A stretch of DNA of 64,000 bases, from NCBI GenBank assembly GCA_963757815.1, contig CAVWSN010000035.1:124001-188000 (forward strand), read 5' to 3'. The DNA comes from JACVRW01 sp963757815. GTDB taxonomy: Bacteria; Actinomycetota; Thermoleophilia; Solirubrobacterales; Thermoleophilaceae. The first letter of the stretch is position 1; every line of letters begins with the position of its first letter. Below the pieces are notes generated by a model. The model was given only the letters and a program-made list of their open reading frames with translations, did not search any database and was not told the DNA's origin. Of this stretch, positions 59,695 to 64,000 are shown piece by piece. The position numbers and the translations under genes are program-made.

Positions 59695-60816
59695 ATGGAC
59701 AAGGAGCAGCAGAAGGCCGCCCAGGCGCGCGAGGCTGCGCTGAAGGGCGCACTCACGCAGATCGAGCGCCAGTTCGGCCAGGGATCGATCATGAAGATGG
59801 GGGACGACGCCTACCAGGTGCGGGTGGCCGCCGTCCCGACGGGCGCGCTGTCGCTCGACCTGGCGCTCGGCGTCGGCGGGCTGCCGCGCGGGCGGATCGT
59901 GGAGATATTCGGCCCGGAGTCGTCCGGCAAGACGACGCTGCTCTACCACGTGCTCGCCAACGCCCAGCGGATGGGCGGCATCTGCGCGTTCATCGACGCC
60001 GAGCACGCGATGGACCCGGCCTACGCCAAGCGCATCGGCGTGGACGTCGACGAGCTGCTCGTCTCCCAGCCCGACCACGGCGAGCAGGCGCTCGAGATCG
60101 CCGACCTCCTGATCCGCTCGGGCGCCGTCGACATCGTGGCGATCGACTCGGTGGCGGCGCTCACCCCAAAGGCCGAGCTAGAGGGCCAGATGGGCGACCA
60201 GACGGTCGGCCTCCAAGCCCGAATGATGTCCCAGGCGATGCGCAAGCTCGCCGGAAACCTGAACCGCGCCAACACGCTCTGCGTCTTCACGAACCAGATT
60301 CGGGAGAAGGTGGGGGTGATGTTTGGCTCGCCAGAGACCCAGCCCGGCGGGCGCGCGCTCAAGTTCTATTCCTCGCAGCGGCTCGACATCCGGCGCATCG
60401 AGACGCTCAAGGAGGGCACCGAGGCGATCGGCAACCGGGTGCGGGTCAAGGTCGTCAAGAACAAGGTCGCGGCGCCGTTCCGGCAGGCCGAGTTCGACAT
60501 CGAGTACGGCCAGGGGATCTCGAGCGAGGGCTGCATCCTCGACCTCGGGATCGAGCACGGCATCGTCCAGAAGTCGGGTTCGTTCTTCTCCTACGGGGAC
60601 GAGCGGCTCGGCCAGGGGCGCAACAACGTGAAGGGCTACCTGCGTGAGAACCCGAGCGTCGCGAGCGAGATCGAGCGCAAGATCTACGACGCGCTCGGGG
60701 TGGAGCCGGCGACGGCGCCGCTGGCGGCGGTCGGGGAGGCCGAGGACGCGCCGGAGAAGGCCGAGGACGAGCCTCCCGCCGCCGGGGCGGCGGACGACGG
60801 CCGCGAGGCCGCCTGA
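59695..60816 (+). CDS. recA: Recombinase RecA
   Basis: 373 residues; strand exchange and SOS co-protease. Walker A G73-PESSGKTT81, FIDAEHAMDPAYAKRIGVDVDELLVSQPD, Walker B VDIVAIDSVAAL, loops L1 and L2 (QMGDQTVGLQARMMSQAMRKLA; TNQIREKVGVMFGSPETQPGGRALKFY), and the acidic C-terminal tail rich in Ala/Glu. No intein. GAGGAG ribosome site 9 bases before ATG. Preceded by an SOS-like box and followed 37 bases later by recX. Confidence 0.98.
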   Translation: MDKEQQKAAQAREAALKGALTQIERQFGQGSIMKMGDDAYQVRVAAVPTGALSLDLALGVGGLPRGRIVEIFGPESSGKTTLLYHVLANAQRMGGICAFIDAEHAMDPAYAKRIGVDVDELLVSQPDHGEQALEIADLLIRSGAVDIVAIDSVAALTPKAELEGQMGDQTVGLQARMMSQAMRKLAGNLNRANTLCVFTNQIREKVGVMFGSPETQPGGRALKFYSSQRLDIRRIETLKEGTEAIGNRVRVKVVKNKVAAPFRQAEFDIEYGQGISSEGCILDLGIEHGIVQKSGSFFSYGDERLGQGRNNVKGYLRENPSVASEIERKIYDALGVEPATAPLAAVGEAEDAPEKAEDEPPAAGAADDGREAA

Positions 60817-60853
60817 GCCTCGGGCGCGGAGCGGGCAGAGAGCACACGGAGAC

Positions 60854-61363
60854 GTGGACGAGGCCGAGCAGGGCCGGCCCAGCAGGCCGCCCGGACGCTC
60901 CGAGACCGAGCGGGCGATCGAGCTCGCCTACAAGGCCGTCGCCACTCGTGAGCGCACGGTGGCCGAGCTGCGGACGGGTCTCGAGCGCAAGCGGGTCGAC
61001 CCGGTCGCGATCGATGCCGCCGTGGAGGAGCTGACCGCCGCGGGGTTCCTCGACGACGCCCGCTATGCGGTCCGGTTCGCGGAGGACAAGCGCGAGCTCG
61101 AGCAGTGGGGCTCGGAGCGGATCGCCCGCGACCTCGGCCGCCGCGGCGTGGCCGCGGAGCTCATCGAGGCGGCCCTCTGCGACCGCAGCCACCAGGCGGA
61201 GCTCGAAACGGCGGTGCTGCTCCTCGAGCAGCGCTTCCCGACGCCGCCGAGCGACGACCGCGAGCGCGACCGCGCCTGGCGATTGCTCGTCCGCCGGGGC
61301 TACTCGTCCGAGCTCGCGTACGAAGCCGTGCGGGCGCTCGAGCGGCGCTCCCGGGCGGCCTGA
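60854..61363 (+). CDS. recX: RecX, regulator of RecA
   Basis: 169 residues from GTG after GGAGAC. Three-helix repeats typical of RecX: AIELAYKAVATRERTVAELRTGLERKRVD, AVEELTAAGFLDDARYAVRFAEDKRELEQWGSERIARDLGRRGVAAELIEAAL, and LLVRRGYSSELAYEAVRAL. RecX caps RecA filaments and inhibits strand exchange; coexpression from the recA promoter is usual. A 401-base gap follows. Confidence 0.93.
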   Translation: MDEAEQGRPSRPPGRSETERAIELAYKAVATRERTVAELRTGLERKRVDPVAIDAAVEELTAAGFLDDARYAVRFAEDKRELEQWGSERIARDLGRRGVAAELIEAALCDRSHQAELETAVLLLEQRFPTPPSDDRERDRAWRLLVRRGYSSELAYEAVRALERRSRAA

Positions 61364-61764
61364 GGGGTCGCCCGCGGCCCGTCGCCGGAGCCGTCAGCCG
61401 TCCTATCTACGTTGACCGCAATAGTTGTCGTCAACGTAGATCGCGTGGTCCCTGGGCGGCCGTCGGCCGGCGCTTGTCAGGCTGCACCCGGATGGTTACC
61501 CTCATGTGAACGCGGCCGGCACGGCCGCCGTGAGACAAAAGACGAGCAAATCGCCTGAATTCGATGACCGTACCAGCGAGGACGAGACCTGAGCCTCTCG
61601 GAAGGAGCGTTCGAGAGGGCCCATAGGGAAGGCAGCACGGGCGCACGCCGCGAGGGCGCGCGCTCCGCTCCCGGCGATGTCTGGTGTCTTGCGGCGACGA
61701 GCCGCACCGCTCACCCAACTGTGGATGAGACCGGCGCTCTGCGCCGGAACGAGGAGACATCGAA
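61364..61764 (+). other. 401-base intergenic region between recX and rny
   Basis: Apart from the 12-bp inverted repeat, no gene with good coding features is seen. Short dyads occur (GGCCGTCGGCCGGC near 61460; GGCCGGCACGGCCG near 61510). The last part should hold the rny promoter; ACGAGGAGACATCGAA before the ATG contains its ribosome site GAGGAG. Length and dyads leave room for a small RNA, but none can be assigned. Confidence 0.5.
61405..61441. repeat. Perfect 12-bp inverted repeat in the recX-rny gap
   Basis: ATCTACGTTGAC (61405-61416) and GTCAACGTAGAT (61430-61441) around a 13-base spacer. The arms are AT-richer than their surroundings and there is no T run, so an operator for a dimeric protein or another recognition site is as likely as a terminator. 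Confidence 0.7.
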
Positions 61765-63249
61765 ATGGAAATCGTGTTGGCGGCACTCGTCGCGGCGGCA
61801 GTCGCGGTGGCGGTGGTGCTGCTGGTGCAGCGTCCGCGCGCGGTGCAGGCCGGGGCGGGCGCGGTTGCCGCACCCGAGCGGGGCGCGCCGAGCGACGGAG
61901 CGCCGACGGCGCGCAGCGACGGGCTCGAGGAGGAGCTGGTCGCCCGGCGCACCGAGATCGCCCGCCTCGAGGAGCGGCTGCATGCGAAGGAGAGCTCGCT
62001 GGAGGTGAGGGGCCAGCAGCTCGCGGAGCGCGAGCGCTCGCTCGACGACCGTCAGCGCAATCTCGATCACGGAAAGGAGGAGCTGAAGGAGGCGAAGAGC
62101 CGGCAGCTGCGCGAGCTAGAGCGCGTGGCAGGACTCAGCGCCGGCCAGGCCAAGCAGGTGATGATGCGCGAGCTCGAGGACGAGCTGCGACACGAGAGCG
62201 CCCGCGTCATCAGGCAGGTCGAGGAGGAGACTCGCCGCGACGCCGACCGCCGCGCCCGCAGCATCCTCGCAGCGGTGATGCAGCGGGTGGCATCGAGCCA
62301 CGCCGTCGAGACCACGGTGTCGGTGGTCGAGCTCAAGTCCGACGAGCTCAAGGGCCGCATCATTGGCCGCGAGGGCCGCAACATCCGGGCGCTCGAGACC
62401 CTCACGGGAATCGACTTCATAATCGACGACACGCCCGGTGCGGTTCTCCTGTCCGGCTTCGACGGCGTTCGCCGCGAGATCGCCCGGCTGACCCTCGAGC
62501 GGCTGCTACAGGACGGCCGCATCCACCCGGCGCGCATCGAGGAGTCCTTCCACCAGGCGAAGTCGGAGATCGACCAGCACATCGTCGAAGTGGGGGAACA
62601 GGCGGTGTTCGAGGCGAACGTCGGCTCGATTCATCCGGAGCTCGTCAAGGTGCTCGGCAAGCTCCGCTTCCGCACGAGCTACGGACAGAACGTGCTCCAC
62701 CACTCGATCGAGTGCGCACGCCTCGCGGCGATGCTCGCCGACGAGCTGGGAGCGGACCCGCGCGTGGCCGCACGGGCGGCGCTCCTGCACGACATCGGCA
62801 AGGCCGTGTCGCACGAGACCGAGGGGCCGCACGCGCTGGTGGGCGGGGAGCTCGCCCGCCGCTACAAGGAGTCCGAGGCCGTGGCGCACGCCATGGAGGC
62901 TCACCACAACGAGGTGGAGCTCCAGACCGTCGAGGCCGTGATCGTCCAGGTCGTGGATGCGCTCTCGGGCGCCCGCCCCGGTGCGCGGGGAGAGTCGCTC
63001 GAGCAATACGTCAAGCGACTGCACGAGCTCGAGGCGATAGCCATGCGCCATGAGGGCGTGGACAAGGTCTACGCCATGCACGCGGGCCGCGAGATCCGCG
63101 TGATCGTGCACCCCAACGAACTCGACGACGACGCGGCATCGATCCTCTCGCACCAGATCGCCCGCGAGGTCGAGAAGGAGCTCGAGTACCCGGGCCAGAT
63201 CAAGGTGACGGTGATACGCGAGAGCCGCGCGACCGACTACGCGAAGTGA
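61765..63249 (+). CDS. rny: Ribonuclease Y
   Basis: 494 residues. N-terminal membrane anchor (IVLAALVAAAVAVAVVLLVQ), a long coiled coil (ARRTEIARLEERLHAKESSLEV, ERERSLDDRQRNLDHGKEELKE), KH domain (LKGRIIGREGRNIRALETLTGIDFIIDDTPG), and HD domain with the metal pair in AALLHDIGKAVSHE, HALVGGELARRY and EAHHNEVE. It initiates mRNA decay at the membrane and replaces RNase E in many Gram-positives. Full length. miaB downstream is a conserved neighbour. Confidence 0.97.
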   Translation: MEIVLAALVAAAVAVAVVLLVQRPRAVQAGAGAVAAPERGAPSDGAPTARSDGLEEELVARRTEIARLEERLHAKESSLEVRGQQLAERERSLDDRQRNLDHGKEELKEAKSRQLRELERVAGLSAGQAKQVMMRELEDELRHESARVIRQVEEETRRDADRRARSILAAVMQRVASSHAVETTVSVVELKSDELKGRIIGREGRNIRALETLTGIDFIIDDTPGAVLLSGFDGVRREIARLTLERLLQDGRIHPARIEESFHQAKSEIDQHIVEVGEQAVFEANVGSIHPELVKVLGKLRFRTSYGQNVLHHSIECARLAAMLADELGADPRVAARAALLHDIGKAVSHETEGPHALVGGELARRYKESEAVAHAMEAHHNEVELQTVEAVIVQVVDALSGARPGARGESLEQYVKRLHELEAIAMRHEGVDKVYAMHAGREIRVIVHPNELDDDAASILSHQIAREVEKELEYPGQIKVTVIRESRATDYAK

Positions 63250-63250
63250 G

Positions 63251-63604
63251 CTAATCGAGCTGCGCGCGCAGGCCCTTCGGCGCTATCAGCCGATAGGCGT
63301 CGACGATCAATCCCTCGACCTCCTCCCAGTCGACCCGACTGGTGTCGAGCCACAGCCCTATCCAGCCGCGCGAGCCGAGATAGGCGGGAACGAAGAAGCG
63401 GTCGGGATGCTGTTCGGCGAGGCGCTCGCTCTCGCCCGGGGCACCCTTGCAGTTGAGCGCCAGGCGGCCGTCGCCGTGATGATCGTCGAGCAGCCAGGCG
63501 AAGCGCCGGCCGCGGACCGTGAAGCCGACGTGCTGCTCGCCGCCGGCCTCCACCTCGGGCAGGCTGGTGCAAAGACGGGTCAGCCGCTCGCGGACCGCCG
63601 GCAT
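63251..63604 (-). CDS. MmcQ/YjbR-family protein (DUF419)
   Basis: 117 residues. The CyaY-like fold pattern: RLTRLCTSLPEVEAGGEQHVGFTVRGRRFAWLLDDH, ALNCKGAPGESERLAEQHPDRFFVPAYLGSRGWIGLWLD, VDWEEVEGLIVDAYRLIAPKGL. A widespread family with DNA-binding-like or unknown function; no catalytic motif. Convergent with rny, the ends one base apart, and divergent from miaB with 26 bases between start codons. Confidence 0.85.
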   Translation of the reverse strand: MPAVRERLTRLCTSLPEVEAGGEQHVGFTVRGRRFAWLLDDHHGDGRLALNCKGAPGESERLAEQHPDRFFVPAYLGSRGWIGLWLDTSRVDWEEVEGLIVDAYRLIAPKGLRAQLD

Positions 63605-63630
63605 GAGCCCCAGGCTATCCTCGGCCCGGC

Positions 63631-64000
63631 GTGAAGTCGTACCACCTCACAACGTTCGGCTGCCAGATGAACGAGCACGACTCCGAGCGCATGAAGGGGA
63701 TGCTCGAGTCGCTCGGCTACCGCGAGGTGGAGACGCGCGACGGCGCCGACCTCATCCTCTTCAACACCTGCTCGATCCGGGAGAAGGCGGACAACCGGCT
63801 CGTCGGCCACCTGGGGGAGGCCAAGCGCCTGAAGGCCCTCGACCCGGAGCGCGTGGTCGGGATCGGCGGCTGTTGGTCGCAGTCGATGAAGGAACGCGTC
63901 TTCGAGATGTTTCCGTTCGTCGATGTGGCCTTCGGCCCGGGCCAGGTGCACAAGCTGGCGGAGTTCCTGACGAGCGACAGCATCACGGCGCAGGGCTTCT
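63631..64000 (+). CDS. miaB: tRNA-2-methylthio-N6-adenosine synthase MiaB, 5' part (runs off the window)
   Basis: The first 123 residues of the UPF0004 domain: SYHLTTFGCQMNEHDSERM and LILFNTCSIREKADNRLVGHLGE hold two of the three auxiliary-cluster cysteines, and VVGIGGCWSQSMKE the third. The radical SAM core lies beyond the window. CQMNE rather than CQMN-x-x-x of MtaB, together with TCSIREKA, points to MiaB. TATCCT at 63616-63621, 10 bases before the GTG, suggests a leaderless mRNA. Confidence 0.93.
   Translation, partial: MKSYHLTTFGCQMNEHDSERMKGMLESLGYREVETRDGADLILFNTCSIREKADNRLVGHLGEAKRLKALDPERVVGIGGCWSQSMKERVFEMFPFVDVAFGPGQVHKLAEFLTSDSITAQGF

Overview
The window looks like chromosomal DNA of a very GC-rich, Gram-positive-type actinobacterium, most likely of the class Thermoleophilia (Solirubrobacterales/Gaiellales-like). 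The support is the actinobacterial integration host factor (mihF) next to gmk-rpoZ-coaBC, a PyrR-type pyrimidine operon, the order ftsK-HTH/RodZ-like-cinA-thpR-recA-recX-rny-miaB, use of RNase Y plus RNase J, an F420-type nitroreductase relative, and frequent GTG/TTG starts with ATGA/GTGA/TTGA stop-start overlaps. The lineage is an inference; no 16S rRNA gene is present. The last gene (miaB) and the first (a CorA-like transporter) run off the ends.

Layout. 1-3.1 kb: CorA-like start (minus), then a SAM-I riboswitch ahead of threonine synthase and a MoaD/ThiS-type sulfur carrier, a heavily frame-broken sugar epimerase/dehydratase, and tRNA-Arg(CCG). 3.2-7.9 kb: accessory genes (RibD/DHFR-like reductase, basic Rho_N protein, epoxide hydrolase, phosphoesterase, XRE/nucleotidyltransferase pair, RNase Z). 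8-17.4 kb: pyrR-pyrB-pyrC-carA-(SnoaL-like)-carB-pyrK-pyrD behind a PyrR-binding RNA hairpin. 17.6-20.4 kb: mihF-gmk-rpoZ-coaBC-TPR. 20.4-23.4 kb: a strongly folded intergenic element, an MFS exporter divergent from a MarR regulator with a palindromic operator, and dtd. 23.5-28.4 kb: GMC alcohol oxidase-aldehyde dehydrogenase, cupin, and a SnoaL-tailed sigma factor. 28.5-36.9 kb: rimP-nusA-ylxR-infB-ylxP-rbfA-nrnA-truB-ribF, with an intrinsic terminator just before rimP. 36.8-40.4 kb (minus): sigma/anti-sigma/secreted protein, ferredoxin-type reductase, folE. 40.5-50.2 kb: rpsO-peroxiredoxin-DsbA-like, pnp-M16 peptidase-dapB-thioredoxin-VKOR, dapA-rnj. 50.2-53.2 kb (minus): a repeat-containing exported protein and a two-component system. 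53.3-64 kb: ftsK to miaB, with two truncated genes between thpR and recA.

The window carries housekeeping modules: pyrimidine synthesis, translation initiation and ribosome maturation, lysine/DAP synthesis, RNA decay (PNPase, RNase J, Y, Z) and recombination/SOS (recA-recX behind a LexA-like box). Redox proteins (peroxiredoxin, two DsbA-like proteins, VKOR) are interleaved. Regulation visible in the sequence includes a SAM-I riboswitch, a PyrR loop that buries a ribosome-binding site, a rimP attenuator, a MarR operator and an SOS box.

A caution: at least sixteen otherwise well-conserved genes, including single-copy essential ones (carA, pyrD, truB, ftsK), are each broken by one or two single extra G/C bases. 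Sequencing or assembly insertions are more likely than real inactivation, so these genes are annotated as one CDS each with the shift position given.
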